From: Salidesulfovibrio onnuriiensis
GTDB lineage: Bacteria > Desulfobacterota > Desulfovibrionia > Desulfovibrionales > Desulfovibrionaceae
Length of the DNA: 64,000 nt
Reading direction: 5' to 3'
NCBI RefSeq assembly: GCF_008001235.1
Contig: NZ_CP040751.1
Span: 3,723,501 to 3,787,500 of the forward strand
In this document: in pieces, positions 36,828 through 45,662 of the stretch
Position numbering within the stretch: position 1 is the first letter of the stretch
Layout: each line of letters starts with the position of its first letter
The notes under the pieces: model-generated
What the model saw: only the letters and a program-made list of their open reading frames with translations
Database searches by the model: none
What the model was told of the DNA's origin: nothing
Program-made: the position numbers and the translations under genes

Positions 36828-38420
36828 ATGCCTCACACAGCAAAATCCCACACTGTTCTCAAGTATACCGCATTCATTCTTACCGGAGTCGTTCTGCTTT
36901 TGCTGGTTGCCGGGGGCTATGCCGCTTACCGCACCAAGAGCCAGGTAGGAACCATCTTCAGGCTCAACGAAGCCAGAAAGGCCGAGGGCTACTATCTTTC
37001 GGAGTTCGAATTTCAAATGCTCGGGGCGGCCTATCACCTCGACCAGGGCAACTATCTCACGGCGTTTTCGATATTGGACGCCCTTGAGCACCAATTGGAA
37101 ACAGGCCGGGGCTTGATCAAGACGCCGAAATTCGACACCGCCAAGCAAAAACTCGAATTCTACCGCTCGCTGCAGAATCCGGAAACAGGCGCCTTCATGA
37201 CCAGTGGGTTCCCGCTGTTCACCTATATAGGTCCTACAGCCAACATGATCGAATTCATCGAGGATCTTTCCCGCGAAGCAGGTGAACAGTTCGCCCTGAA
37301 CCACAACTTGGCCTTTTTTGATGACATAGACACCCCGGAAAAACTTCGCGCATTCCTGGACGACGCCTCGCATGTGGGCCGGGTCGGGGCCATGTTCAAG
37401 ACACCGTACGTATGCGTGGCCGAATTGAACGCCCTGGTGGAGCAATGCGAGCGGCTCGGCATCCGTTCCTTTGCTCCGGAGTGGAAACAGGCCCTGTACG
37501 GCTGGTTCTATGAAGACCAGAGTCCCGAAACCGGCCTGTGGGGCTCGCGCTGGAGGGGAGACAACACCCAGGTCGACGGAGGTTCGCTCACGGACAGCGA
37601 AAAGGTGATCAAGATGTTCGTCGACTTTGAAGGCAACGACCTCCACGCCGAATATCCCCTCAGGCATCATCAGCAGCTCATTCGGTCCGCCCTGGACTGC
37701 CTGTCCACGCCCCAGCCCGACGACCTGGACGAATTGCACGAATGGATCATGATCAATGACCGGGGATTCCGGTTCCTGACCCGTTACCTGTGGCGGCATG
37801 TCTCCGCCCAGGACAGGACAGAGGCGGAAAAACTCATGGAGGCGTTCATCCGCTTCCGTTTCGATAATTACTATGTTGCCGAGGACGGGGCCTTCAGCCT
37901 GTACCCGGAAGCCAAACGGGCCGATATGGACGGCACAGGAGAAGCCTACGGCATGCTTCAATATCTCGGCGTGACATCGCCGCAGAAGCAGGAAAAAATA
38001 TGGGGGCAAACCATGGTGAACCTGGGCAAGGAGAAGACCGCCGCCTTCACCCTGGACAGACTGGCTCCTGTCGCGCAGATGGCCGGGGTGAATTCCGTCC
38101 GCCTCTACGCTGCGAATCCACAGGGCCGGTACCTGGAAAACGTCCTCGGCGTCTGGTATCCGCAACAACCACAGGTGCTGGATGCGGTGGATGTCCTGGC
38201 CCGGATACGGGCCTGGGCCGAGAAAACTCCCCAGGACATGGGCAACTGGGTGACCAGGGAAAGCGTCCTGAACTGGATCGGTCAGACGCGGGCCGCAGCC
38301 GCGCCCGTCCTCGAGAAAGGCAACGAAACCATCCTCAAAGGCCGACAAACCATGTTTGCCATGGGATTCGACATCCTGCAGCGCCCCCGGTGCCGCATGA
38401 CCCTGGAAATCGGGGATTGA
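36828..38420 (+). CDS. Membrane-anchored protein of unknown function, possible alpha/alpha-toroid
   Basis: 530 residues. One N-terminal membrane anchor (YTAFILTGVVLLLLVAGGYAAY) and a large, probably periplasmic helical domain. Two short segments, LQNPETGAFM and QSPETGLWGSRWRGD, resemble the loop repeats of terpenoid-cyclase/prenyltransferase-type alpha/alpha barrels, but the DxDD or zinc residues of those enzymes were not recognised, so catalysis is not claimed. ATG at 36828 has GGAG nearby. The gene is bracketed by the two copies of the bioC-end repeat, so it entered or was rearranged here after bioC existed. No operon partner. Confidence 0.72.
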   Translation: MPHTAKSHTVLKYTAFILTGVVLLLLVAGGYAAYRTKSQVGTIFRLNEARKAEGYYLSEFEFQMLGAAYHLDQGNYLTAFSILDALEHQLETGRGLIKTPKFDTAKQKLEFYRSLQNPETGAFMTSGFPLFTYIGPTANMIEFIEDLSREAGEQFALNHNLAFFDDIDTPEKLRAFLDDASHVGRVGAMFKTPYVCVAELNALVEQCERLGIRSFAPEWKQALYGWFYEDQSPETGLWGSRWRGDNTQVDGGSLTDSEKVIKMFVDFEGNDLHAEYPLRHHQQLIRSALDCLSTPQPDDLDELHEWIMINDRGFRFLTRYLWRHVSAQDRTEAEKLMEAFIRFRFDNYYVAEDGAFSLYPEAKRADMDGTGEAYGMLQYLGVTSPQKQEKIWGQTMVNLGKEKTAAFTLDRLAPVAQMAGVNSVRLYAANPQGRYLENVLGVWYPQQPQVLDAVDVLARIRAWAEKTPQDMGNWVTRESVLNWIGQTRAAAAPVLEKGNETILKGRQTMFAMGFDILQRPRCRMTLEIGD

Positions 38421-38448
38421 TCAGGGCCGCGCAGCTCCAGACGGGATG

Positions 38449-38596
38449 AACGGTCTAAAGCCGTTGCCCCCAGAGATGCAGCACCTGCGACGTGGCCCGC
38501 ACGCCGCCGGGCACGCTGAAGCGGGTTTCGTAGAAACGGATAAATTCCCGGTACGCCTTGGGGCGCGCCGGTTTTTTCCGTTGCGTGGCCGTGGCC
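38449..38596. repeat. Direct repeat, right copy (within bioC 3' end)
   Basis: Counterpart of 36581-36729; here it is the genuine end of bioC. Confidence 0.9.
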
Positions 38597-39234
38597 CCGG
38601 TGGCCTGGTGCGCCTTAAGGAACTCGCGCACCGAGCCGTGCACGCTGACGTGCTCCCGCACCTCCCATTGGAAACGCAGTCCGTCCATACCCTCCAACAG
38701 GCTCACGTAGTATCCGGCCGGGCGCATGGACAGCATGGAGCCGAATCCCGTGGCCGCGCAGGCTTCGGCCAGCTCGCACAGGGAGCCCCGCACGAAGATG
38801 GACAGGGAAAACCGGCCTCCCGGCCGCAACAGTCCCAGGTTGGCCGGGATGGATTCGCCGGGGTGTGCGTACCACTGCATGGTGGAGGAACTAAGCAGCA
38901 GGTCGAAGGCGCCCGGCTCGAAATCGAGGTGTTCGCCGTCCGCCACCACCAGCTCGGGATTGTCCAGCTGGGAGACATCAATGGATTCCAGCATGCGCGG
39001 GGCTATGTCCACGGCCACGTAGCGGTCATGGCCGAACCGCCGGGCCGCCGGGTGGGTGAGCACGCCGCCGCCCGCGCCGATCTCCAGGATCGAGCCGTAC
39101 CGGCCGGGGGGAATCAGATCCGCACAGGCCCGCGCCGCCTCGGCCTGCACCGAGGCATACCGCACATAGCTGGCGTGGGCGCGGTCGAAACTCCGGCTGA
39201 TGCGTTCCTTAGTCAAGCAGGACGAAAAGCTCAT
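38455..39234 (-). CDS. bioC: Malonyl-ACP O-methyltransferase BioC
   Basis: 259 residues from ATG at 39234 (MSFSSCLTKERISRSFDRAHASYVRYASVQ). The opening RISRSFDRAHASY is typical of BioC, and the SAM site is ILEIGAGGGVLT followed by YVAVDIAP and the LLLSSSTMQWY motif. BioC methylates malonyl-ACP so fatty-acid synthesis can build the pimeloyl chain for biotin. The start overlaps the 3' end of the esterase gene by 26 bp (a TTG at 39216 is an alternative). Last gene of the leftward bioF-esterase-bioC operon. Its 3' 140 bp are duplicated at 36588. Confidence 0.9.
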   Translation of the reverse strand: MSFSSCLTKERISRSFDRAHASYVRYASVQAEAARACADLIPPGRYGSILEIGAGGGVLTHPAARRFGHDRYVAVDIAPRMLESIDVSQLDNPELVVADGEHLDFEPGAFDLLLSSSTMQWYAHPGESIPANLGLLRPGGRFSLSIFVRGSLCELAEACAATGFGSMLSMRPAGYYVSLLEGMDGLRFQWEVREHVSVHGSVREFLKAHQATGATATQRKKPARPKAYREFIRFYETRFSVPGGVRATSQVLHLWGQRL

Positions 39235-39802
39235 TTTCGGGTATCCAGTGACCGCACGGCAGGGCCAGGAACCGCGCGCCGTGCAGGTGTTGCAGAATGT
39301 CCTCCGAGGCCTCGGGGGCAACAATGCGGTCATGCTGGCCGTGAACCAGGACCACCTTGTGCCCGCCGCTGTGCGCGGGATGGGCGCGGGACTCCAGGAG
39401 ATAGCGCAATCCTTGGGCCAGGGGCTCCGCATGGGCGGGATCGCAGGCGACCGTGCGCGGGCAGCCGCAGTTCTTCAGAAACTGGTGCAGCACGGCCCCG
39501 GGGTCCTTGCCGAACTGGCGTAGCATGAGCCGGACCACCCGCTCCGGGGTAAAGGAGGTAAAATCGAGAAACGGGGCCGCCAGGACAATGCGCCCGAAAT
39601 GGGGCTCGATGGCCCGCCAGTACTTGAGCACCATGTGCGCGCCCGTGGACCAGGCCATGAGCGTGTCCCCGCCCCGCTGCAACTGCCGCACGATGGTACG
39701 CTCGTCCATGCCCACGAAGGGCAGCAGAAACTCGGCCCGCTTTGCCAGGCCCGGGTAAAGCTCGGGATACCCCGCCCACCCGGAAACAAAGGTCAGACTC
39801 AT
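39209..39802 (-). CDS. Pimeloyl-ACP methyl ester esterase-like alpha/beta hydrolase
   Basis: 197 residues. Nucleophile in LMAWSTGAHMV (AWSTG), acid in VHGQHDRIVAPE, histidine in LPCGHWIPENE: a complete Ser-Asp-His set in a short alpha/beta hydrolase. Placed between bioF and bioC with overlaps on both sides (ATGA with bioF), so it should be the BioH/BioG-type esterase that frees pimeloyl-ACP from its methyl ester and ends chain growth. Which named family (BioG, BioH or other) it falls in cannot be told by eye. Confidence 0.85.
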   Translation of the reverse strand: MSLTFVSGWAGYPELYPGLAKRAEFLLPFVGMDERTIVRQLQRGGDTLMAWSTGAHMVLKYWRAIEPHFGRIVLAAPFLDFTSFTPERVVRLMLRQFGKDPGAVLHQFLKNCGCPRTVACDPAHAEPLAQGLRYLLESRAHPAHSGGHKVVLVHGQHDRIVAPEASEDILQHLHGARFLALPCGHWIPENELFVLLD

Positions 39803-40974
39803 GCCAATTCCTCCGCCAGCGATTCCAGTGCGCTTTCCAGCAGAATCATGTCCTGATCCGTGAGATCGGCCCGCAGGCAGAGGCGCAACCGGGCGCTGCC
39901 CTTGGGCACCGTGGGCGGCCGCACGGCCCCGGCCCAGACGCCCCGTTCACGCAGGATTTCCTGGCCGCGCAGGGCCCGCTCGTTGGAACCGAGGATGACG
40001 GGCACGATCTGCGTCGCGGATTCTCCGGTATCGAGCCCCGCTGCCCGGCAATGGCTGCGAAGGCGTTCGGCCATGTCCAGCACGGTGCGGCCCATGTCCG
40101 GCGATTCACCGATCAGTTGAACGGCGGCCAAGGCCGCGCCCACCGCAGCCGGGGGCAAGGCCGTGGAAAAAATGAACGGCCGGGCGGTATTGCGCAGCCA
40201 ATCGGTAAGCGTCCGGTCACCGGTTACATAGGCCCCATGCGCGCCCAAAGCCTTGCCCAAAGTGCCCATGTGCACGTCGATTTCCTTGGTCAGGCCCAGC
40301 TCGTGGGCCAAGCCCCGCCCGCCGCCGAATATGCCCGCGCCGTGGGCCTCGTCCACCACGACGGCCACGTCATGCTCCCGGCACAGTTCGATAATGGCCC
40401 CCAGGTCGGCCACGTCGCCGTCCATGCTGAAGACCGTGTCCGTGACCAGCAGTTTGCGTTCGGCCTCCCTGTACTGTTCCAAGCAGGCGCGGAGGTGGTC
40501 CATGTCGTTGTGGCGGTAGCGCACCTGTCTTGCGCCGGAGAGTCTGATGCCGTCCACGATGCTGGCGTGATTGAGCCGGTCCGAGAAGACCACGGCATGC
40601 CTGTCGGCCAGTGCGGAAACAATGGCCAGGTTGGCCGCATAGCCCGAGCCCAGCACCAGGGCGTCTTCGCAGCCCTTGAATCCGGCCAGTTCGGTCTCCA
40701 GCCGGTCATACAGGGAATAGGTGCCGGTGATAAGCCGCGAGGCCCCGCTGGACGCGCCGTATAGCTCCACCGCCTCCATGGCGGCCCGCTTCACCTGCGG
40801 ATGCCCGGCCAAGCCGAGATAGTTGTTGGACGCCAGGTTGAGGTATTGCCTTCCCCCGCACTCGAGCATACGGTCAGCACCGCGGTCCAGGCCCGGGGTT
40901 TGACGAAAGCGCGCGTCTGCCCTAAGGTCTTCCAGACTCGCCGTCATACGCTTTTTCAACCAAAGTGCTTTCAT
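39799..40974 (-). CDS. bioF: 8-amino-7-oxononanoate synthase BioF
   Basis: 391 residues. PLP enzyme that condenses pimeloyl-ACP with alanine. Visible: YLNLASNNYLGLAGHPQVK, ASRLITGTYSLYDRLE, VVVDEAHGAGIFGGGRGLAHE and the PLP-lysine region MGTLGKALGAHGAYVTG. The ATG at 40974 aligns the N-terminal helix with E. coli BioF better than the ATG at 40947, although neither has a clear ribosome site. Divergent from bioA with only 28 bp between start codons, so the two promoters must overlap the coding ends. Confidence 0.95.
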   Translation of the reverse strand: MKALWLKKRMTASLEDLRADARFRQTPGLDRGADRMLECGGRQYLNLASNNYLGLAGHPQVKRAAMEAVELYGASSGASRLITGTYSLYDRLETELAGFKGCEDALVLGSGYAANLAIVSALADRHAVVFSDRLNHASIVDGIRLSGARQVRYRHNDMDHLRACLEQYREAERKLLVTDTVFSMDGDVADLGAIIELCREHDVAVVVDEAHGAGIFGGGRGLAHELGLTKEIDVHMGTLGKALGAHGAYVTGDRTLTDWLRNTARPFIFSTALPPAAVGAALAAVQLIGESPDMGRTVLDMAERLRSHCRAAGLDTGESATQIVPVILGSNERALRGQEILRERGVWAGAVRPPTVPKGSARLRLCLRADLTDQDMILLESALESLAEELA

Positions 40975-41002
40975 TTCAAATGATTAAGTAAAAGGAATTT
41001 CA

Positions 41003-42328
41003 ATGGACAGGCACACGATCTGGCATCCGTGCACCCAGATGAAGGATGTGGAGGATCACCCCCTCATCAATGTTCAGAGCGCTCAAGGCATATATCTTTT
41101 CGACCCGGAGGGCAATTCGTACATCGACGCGGTCTCGTCCTGGTGGGTCAACCTCTTCGGGCACTGCAACCCGAGGCTCATGGCCGCCCTCAAGCGCCAG
41201 GCCGACACCCTGGACCACGTCATCTTCGCGGGGACCACCCACTCCCCGGCCGAGGAACTGGCCGAAAGGCTCATGGCCCTGACCCCGCCCGAACTGACCC
41301 GCGTCTTCTTCGCGGACAACGGATCCGCGGCAGTGGAGGCGGCCATGAAAATGAGCTACGGATACTGGCACAACACGGGCCGCCTGGAAAAGACCAAATT
41401 CATCGCCCTGGACAGCGGCTACCACGGTGAAACCCTGGGCGCGCTCTCCCTGTGCGGGGAGGAGCTGTACACCAATCTCTACGGCCCCATCATGCCGCAG
41501 AACATCCGCGTGCAGGGGCCGGACTGCTATCGCTGTCCCTACGGCGAACACCGTGAATCCTGCGACGCGCCCTGCTTCGAGCACATGGAGCGGGCCGTGG
41601 CCGAAAACGCAGACTCGCTCTCGGCAGTCGTGGCCGAGCCGCTGGTGCAGTTCGCGGGCGGCTTCAAGATGTACCCGCCCGTGTATCTCAAAAAGCTGCG
41701 CGCCTGCACCGAGGCCCACAACGCGCACCTTATCCTCGACGAAATCGCCACAGGCTTCGGCCGCACCGGCACCATGTTCGCGGCCGAGCAGGCCAACGTC
41801 TGCGCGGACTTCGTCTGCCTGTCCAAGGGCATCACCTCGGGCACCCTGCCGCTCTCCGTGGTGCTGACCAACGACAATATTTATGAGGCCTATTACGCGG
41901 ACTACACCGAACTCAAGGCCTTCATGCACAGCCACAGCTACACGGGCAATCCCCTGGCCTGCGCCGTGGCCTGCGAAGTCATGGACATCTTCCGCGACGA
42001 AGACGTCATCAACGTCAACCGGCCCAAGCACGAGCATCTACGCGCCTGCGTGGAAGACCGGTTCCACGGGCACGCGAACGTGGGCGAAATCCGCTCCACC
42101 GGGTTCATCTGCGCCGTGGAGCTGGTGGCCGACCCCGCCACCAGGGACCCGTTCGACTGGAAGCAACGCACCGGATTCCGGATCTACCGCGAGGCCGTCA
42201 AGCGAGGCGCGCTCCTGCGCAACCTCGGCGACATCCTCTACTTCCTGCCACCCTACGTCATCACCGAAACCGAAATCGAAACCCTGGTGGACATCGCCCG
42301 CGAGTCCGTCCGGGCCGTGCTGGATTAA
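41003..42328 (+). CDS. bioA: Adenosylmethionine-8-amino-7-oxononanoate aminotransferase BioA
   Basis: 441 residues. Class III PLP aminotransferase making 7,8-diaminopelargonate. Family start HTIWHPCTQMKD, ad GSAAVEAAMKMSYGYW, DSGYHGETLGALSLCG, LILDEIATGFGRTGTMFA and PLP lysine K275 in CLSKGITSGTLP. AAAGGAA ribosome site before the ATG. First gene of the rightward bioA-bioD pair. Confidence 0.96.
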   Translation: MDRHTIWHPCTQMKDVEDHPLINVQSAQGIYLFDPEGNSYIDAVSSWWVNLFGHCNPRLMAALKRQADTLDHVIFAGTTHSPAEELAERLMALTPPELTRVFFADNGSAAVEAAMKMSYGYWHNTGRLEKTKFIALDSGYHGETLGALSLCGEELYTNLYGPIMPQNIRVQGPDCYRCPYGEHRESCDAPCFEHMERAVAENADSLSAVVAEPLVQFAGGFKMYPPVYLKKLRACTEAHNAHLILDEIATGFGRTGTMFAAEQANVCADFVCLSKGITSGTLPLSVVLTNDNIYEAYYADYTELKAFMHSHSYTGNPLACAVACEVMDIFRDEDVINVNRPKHEHLRACVEDRFHGHANVGEIRSTGFICAVELVADPATRDPFDWKQRTGFRIYREAVKRGALLRNLGDILYFLPPYVITETEIETLVDIARESVRAVLD

Positions 42329-42344
42329 TCCCGAGGCAATCAGA

Positions 42345-42932
42345 ATGGAAAAGCTCTACATCTCCGGAACCGGAACCGAAATCGGCAAGACCCATTTCAG
42401 CGCATGGCTGGCCCGCGAACTCTCGCGCCAGGGCAAGCGCGTCAAGTACATCAAACCCGTGCAGACCGGATACCCGGCCGACGACGACGCGGCCTTCGTA
42501 CGCCGCCACGCGGGGCTTTCCGAGGACGACGCGCGCGTGCTGTTCACGGGCGAGGAGCCCGTGGCCCCCTGTTTCCTGTGGGAGACTTTCCCCCTGGACG
42601 GGGTGCTGGACGCCATCAACAAGGTGCGCGACTGCGACGTGCTGCTGGTGGAAGGCGCGGGCGGCCTGCTCGTGCCCCTGGACAAGAAGCGCCGGAGCTA
42701 CGAGATCGCTGAGCTCTGCGGCCTGGAGACCGTGATAGTGGTGCCCAACGCGCTCGGCTGCCTGAGCGACGCCCAGCTCAACGGACACTTCCTGGCCACG
42801 AGCGGCATCCCGTTCAAGGGCTTTGCCCTCAACAACCATTTCGCCCAGGACGAGACCAACCGCGAGCGCAACCACGCCATGCTCGCCCACCTCATGCCCG
42901 GCTCCATCCGCTGGGTGTTCGGTTCCCTGTAA
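42345..42932 (+). CDS. bioD: Dethiobiotin synthetase BioD
   Basis: 195 residues, a little shorter than E. coli BioD (225). P-loop GTGTEIGKTHFSAWLA, substrate-binding KYIKPVQTGYP, and VEGAGGLLVPL are clear. Makes dethiobiotin from diaminopelargonate, CO2 and ATP. Begins 16 bp after bioA. A biotin synthase gene (bioB) is not in this window. An imperfect GC-rich hairpin follows at about 42938-42981. Confidence 0.95.
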   Translation: MEKLYISGTGTEIGKTHFSAWLARELSRQGKRVKYIKPVQTGYPADDDAAFVRRHAGLSEDDARVLFTGEEPVAPCFLWETFPLDGVLDAINKVRDCDVLLVEGAGGLLVPLDKKRRSYEIAELCGLETVIVVPNALGCLSDAQLNGHFLATSGIPFKGFALNNHFAQDETNRERNHAMLAHLMPGSIRWVFGSL

Positions 42933-42937
42933 AAAGA

Positions 42938-42981
42938 AGCGGGGGAACCCCTTTCACTCGAAAGAGTTTCCCCCGAGCCCC
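42938..42981 (+). terminator. Possible terminator after bioD
   Basis: GCGGGGGAA ... TTTCCCCC stem with a long loop, followed by CCCCCTTTT; imperfect. Confidence 0.45.
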
Positions 42982-43087
42982 CTTTTGGCGGCGGCTTTGC
43001 CGTGTCGTCCTCGCGTCATGGACGGCATCGGATTGAACTTTCCAACCTAATCAAGATTCACTGCCAATGCATTCCTCAACCAGCTGG

Positions 43088-44470
43088 TCATACTCCATGG
43101 TCCGGTGCAAAGGCGGTGGCCCCGGCGTGCCCATCAAGGGCCCTCTTCAACGGGATGAACAACAAAAACGCAAGGGCAAAAGACAGAACCTCAGCCACAG
43201 GCTGGCTATAGATCACACCATCCATTCCAAATATTCCGGGTAAGGTCAGGATCGCCGGGATAAAAAAGATCCCTTGCCTGCTCAAGTTCAGAATCATTCC
43301 TTCCCTGGCCTTTCCCAGAGCCAGGAAAAGCGTCGAATAGACCATAAAAAATCCAAACAATATAAAAACGGCCCCGTTGCACAGGAGAACGCTTCCGCCT
43401 ATTTGCACGATGTTCATATCACCGTGGCTGAAAAGTCCCATAATTTCGTGATTAAAAAAGCAGAGCGACAGCGCCACGACAGCACAATACCCCCCTGTCC
43501 ATTTGAGCGCGGCGGCCGTGGATTCCTTGAGACGACCATAATTGCCGGCCCCATAGCTGTATCCCGCCAACGGCTGAAACCCTTTGACAAATCCAAAAAT
43601 AACATACGACACCAAAGCCAATATTCTCAATGCGATTCCGATACTGGCCACAGCTGCGTCGCCATATTCGCTGATCGCCGTATTCGTCATTCCCATTGAA
43701 ACACCTGAAAGCAGCTGAAAAGCGAACATTGGAAGGCCTATCTTGAGCACATCGAGATATACTTTTTTTTCAAAAGCTATATGACGTGGCGCTATTTCAA
43801 CATTTGCCCTGGAGCTGGAAAAATACCAAATGAAAATCGCAAGCATGGAAATTTGAGAGATGACAGTTGCAACAGCTGCACCATAAACTCCCAATCTGAA
43901 CATGAAGATGAAAACAGGGTCCAATAGTATGTTCAAAATTCCGCCCAACAACATGACAAGCATCGACATTCTTGCCGCGCCTTCAGAGATGACCACATTA
44001 TTCATTGCTATATAGCAGACACCGACCGTGGCAAACAGCATATAGACAGTAAAATAGCTTTTGGCATACGGCAAAATTGTTTCCGAGGCACCCAAGGCTA
44101 TCAATAGTTCCTCACAAAAAAACAAGGAGACGATTGTAATGGCAGCCCCGGCGGCAATGCTGGAAAAAATGGCGGAAGAAGCGGTTTTGTTCGCGGCGAA
44201 CATGTTGCCGTCTCCCATGTAGCGGGAGATGCATGACGCGGCTCCGGTTCCAAATGTCAGCCCCAAACCAATGACAACCTGCACGACCGGAAAAACAATG
44301 GAAACCGCCGCCATCTGGCTGGGGCCGAGCCAACTGATGAAGTACGCGTCCACAACATTATACAAAGCCGAAATCAGCATGCCTATGATGGTCGGAAGCC
44401 CTAGCTTCAGGAGGACTGTCGAAACCTTCCCCTCACTCAACAGTCTAATTCTTTTGTCTTTTTCGCTCAT
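43088..44470 (-). CDS. MATE-family multidrug efflux transporter (MepA-like)
   Basis: 460 residues, about twelve membrane segments, inner membrane. N-terminal KLGLPTIIGMLISALYNVVDAYFISWLG and the second-half counterpart IGLPMFAFQLLSGVSMGMTNTAISEYGD show the two-fold MATE repeat; GFVKGFQPLAGYSYGAGNYGRLKES is characteristic of the MepA/NorM group. Exports drugs or metabolites in exchange for Na+ or H+. Lower in GC than its surroundings. Preceded by a perfect palindrome (44499-44523) shared in core with one in front of the MarR gene, so MarR probably represses both. Confidence 0.93.
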   Translation of the reverse strand: MSEKDKRIRLLSEGKVSTVLLKLGLPTIIGMLISALYNVVDAYFISWLGPSQMAAVSIVFPVVQVVIGLGLTFGTGAASCISRYMGDGNMFAANKTASSAIFSSIAAGAAITIVSLFFCEELLIALGASETILPYAKSYFTVYMLFATVGVCYIAMNNVVISEGAARMSMLVMLLGGILNILLDPVFIFMFRLGVYGAAVATVISQISMLAIFIWYFSSSRANVEIAPRHIAFEKKVYLDVLKIGLPMFAFQLLSGVSMGMTNTAISEYGDAAVASIGIALRILALVSYVIFGFVKGFQPLAGYSYGAGNYGRLKESTAAALKWTGGYCAVVALSLCFFNHEIMGLFSHGDMNIVQIGGSVLLCNGAVFILFGFFMVYSTLFLALGKAREGMILNLSRQGIFFIPAILTLPGIFGMDGVIYSQPVAEVLSFALAFLLFIPLKRALDGHAGATAFAPDHGV

Positions 44471-44498
44471 GGAATTCTCCCTGGTCGGTTAATGAGGC

Positions 44499-44523
44499 AA
44501 AGCGTATAGTAGCTATACGCTTT
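44499..44523. promoter_or_regulatory. Palindromic MarR operator before the MATE gene
   Basis: Perfect 11-bp arms AAAGCGTATAG / CTATACGCTTT around TAG, between the MarR stop and the MATE start. The core CGTATAG-NNN-CTATACG recurs at 45004-45020. Confidence 0.75.
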
Positions 44524-44533
44524 GGGTAAAAAA

Positions 44534-44995
44534 TTATTCTTCTCGGGATTCGATATCCTGCGCCATCGTGCTCAGAAAGCGTTTGAGAAACAGAACGTGA
44601 TCCTCCGATTCTTCCTCCAACAACTTGTTGACCTTCTCATCAAATTCGCGATGGAAACTTGCATGCGTCGAATAAGCGGTCTGCCCCTTCGTGGTCAGAC
44701 GCAACAAGACCTTCGACTGGTTGTCCGGGTCGCTTTGCTTGGTCACCATCCCTTTTTTCTGCAACTTCTGGACAAGCTGGGAAACGGCCCCCTTGGTGAC
44801 GCCGAACTTCTGGGCCAGGGCCGCCACGTGAAATCCCGGATTCTCCTTGATCGCGACGATCAGATGGATCTCGGCTTCGAACAAACGTTTATCAGTCCCA
44901 TAGAAATGAGTCTTCTTGTCATAATCAAAGAGCAGCCACGCCACGCGCAACAGCTGGTAACTGACACCGGATTCTTCCTTGCTACAAACCAACAT
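44534..44995 (-). CDS. MarR-family transcription regulator
   Basis: 153 residues. Winged helix: HVAALAQKFGVTKGAVSQLVQKLQKKGMVTKQSDPDNQSKVLLRLTTKG is a clean MarR DNA-binding domain with the wing DPDNQSKVLLRLT. Helices at both ends make the dimer. Located just upstream of the MATE pump on the same strand. Matching palindromes lie directly before each of the two genes, the usual arrangement for an autoregulated repressor of an efflux pump that opens when the regulator binds a drug-like ligand. Confidence 0.93.
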   Translation of the reverse strand: MLVCSKEESGVSYQLLRVAWLLFDYDKKTHFYGTDKRLFEAEIHLIVAIKENPGFHVAALAQKFGVTKGAVSQLVQKLQKKGMVTKQSDPDNQSKVLLRLTTKGQTAYSTHASFHREFDEKVNKLLEEESEDHVLFLKRFLSTMAQDIESREE

Positions 44996-45003
44996 GCCGG
45001 AAC

Positions 45004-45020
45004 CGTATAGCCGCTATACG
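45004..45020. promoter_or_regulatory. Palindromic MarR operator at the marR start
   Basis: CGTATAG-CCG-CTATACG, eight bases upstream of the MarR ATG; same 7-bp arms and 3-bp spacer as the site at 44499. Confidence 0.75.
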
Positions 45021-45260
45021 CCACTGTCAAGCCATTACTCCGAATGAAGTCCTTGCTCCAGGCCCAGCCCCAAATCCAAGGTAAAAACGGCATCCAGGGC
45101 AAGGCGAGTCTTCAAGACTGCGGTCGTGGACGGCGCTATCCGCATAAACCGTAATCATAAAACGAGGCCTCACCCACTCAGATTAAAAGCCCTCGCGCAT
45201 ACATTCATGCGCGAGGACCCATATTCAGCGACGCCGTAAACGGGTGAACATGGACAGTTG
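45021..45260. other. Intergenic region, with leftward terminator at 45191-45216
   Basis: 240 bp. The hairpin CCTCGCGCAT ... ATGCGCGAGG (45191-45216), read leftward, is followed by GCTTTTAAT and should terminate the operon ending at 45261. A leftward 36-codon open frame (45035-45145, MRIAPSTTAVLKTRLALD onward, ending GLGLEQGLHSE) has no ribosome site and is not called as a gene. Confidence 0.55.
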
Positions 45261-45587
45261 CTACTCTACGATATCAGAGCTTTTGACTTCGACCTGGTGC
45301 CCGGGGCCGGCATCGAAGATGACCGTATAGTCGCCCTCGGGCTTGTCAAAGGTGAACTCACTGTCCTCGTTCATCTTGCCCCGCGCCACCGTGGTATCCG
45401 AGGCGTCACGTACGAACACGCGCACGCCCTTGGCCGAGGAGCCGTCCGAGAAACCGCCCTCGCAGGTGACCGTGCCGTCGCCGTTGTCCAGGCAGGAGCA
45501 CAGGGCCGAATGGGCCGAGGCCGAGACAGGAACGAGCAGGCAGGCCAGCAGGGCCAGCACGGGAAGCATCTTCATGGTCTTGATCAT
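45261..45587 (-). CDS. Small exported protein of unknown function
   Basis: 108 residues from ATG at 45587 with GGAG upstream (the frame starts nine codons earlier without support). Signal peptide MIKTMKMLPVLALLACLLVP ending near SASAHS. The mature part has a cysteine pair CSC plus one further Cys (DGTVTCEGG) and a beta-sandwich-like sequence (VRVFVRDASDTTVARGKMNEDSEF, GDYTVIFDAGPGHQVEV) reminiscent of carboxypeptidase-regulatory-like domains. Follows the DUF4198 gene by about 75 bp on the same strand, so the two are probably one operon; both may handle the same metal or ligand outside the membrane. Confidence 0.75.
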   Translation of the reverse strand: MIKTMKMLPVLALLACLLVPVSASAHSALCSCLDNGDGTVTCEGGFSDGSSAKGVRVFVRDASDTTVARGKMNEDSEFTFDKPEGDYTVIFDAGPGHQVEVKSSDIVE

Positions 45588-45662
45588 GGTAGTTCTCCAG
45601 GCGGAAGCAAACAACAGCGCCGGAAACCCGGTTCAGCGGATTTCCAGCGCCTGTGTCGTTCC

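Noticed and set aside
40975-41002. A BirA-type operator between bioF and bioA
   Set aside because: No match to the TTGTAAACC...GGTTTACAA pattern in the 28-bp gap or its edges.
45035-45145. A 36-codon leftward frame between marR and the exported-protein operon
   Set aside because: No ribosome site, no homologue recognised; too little to call a gene.
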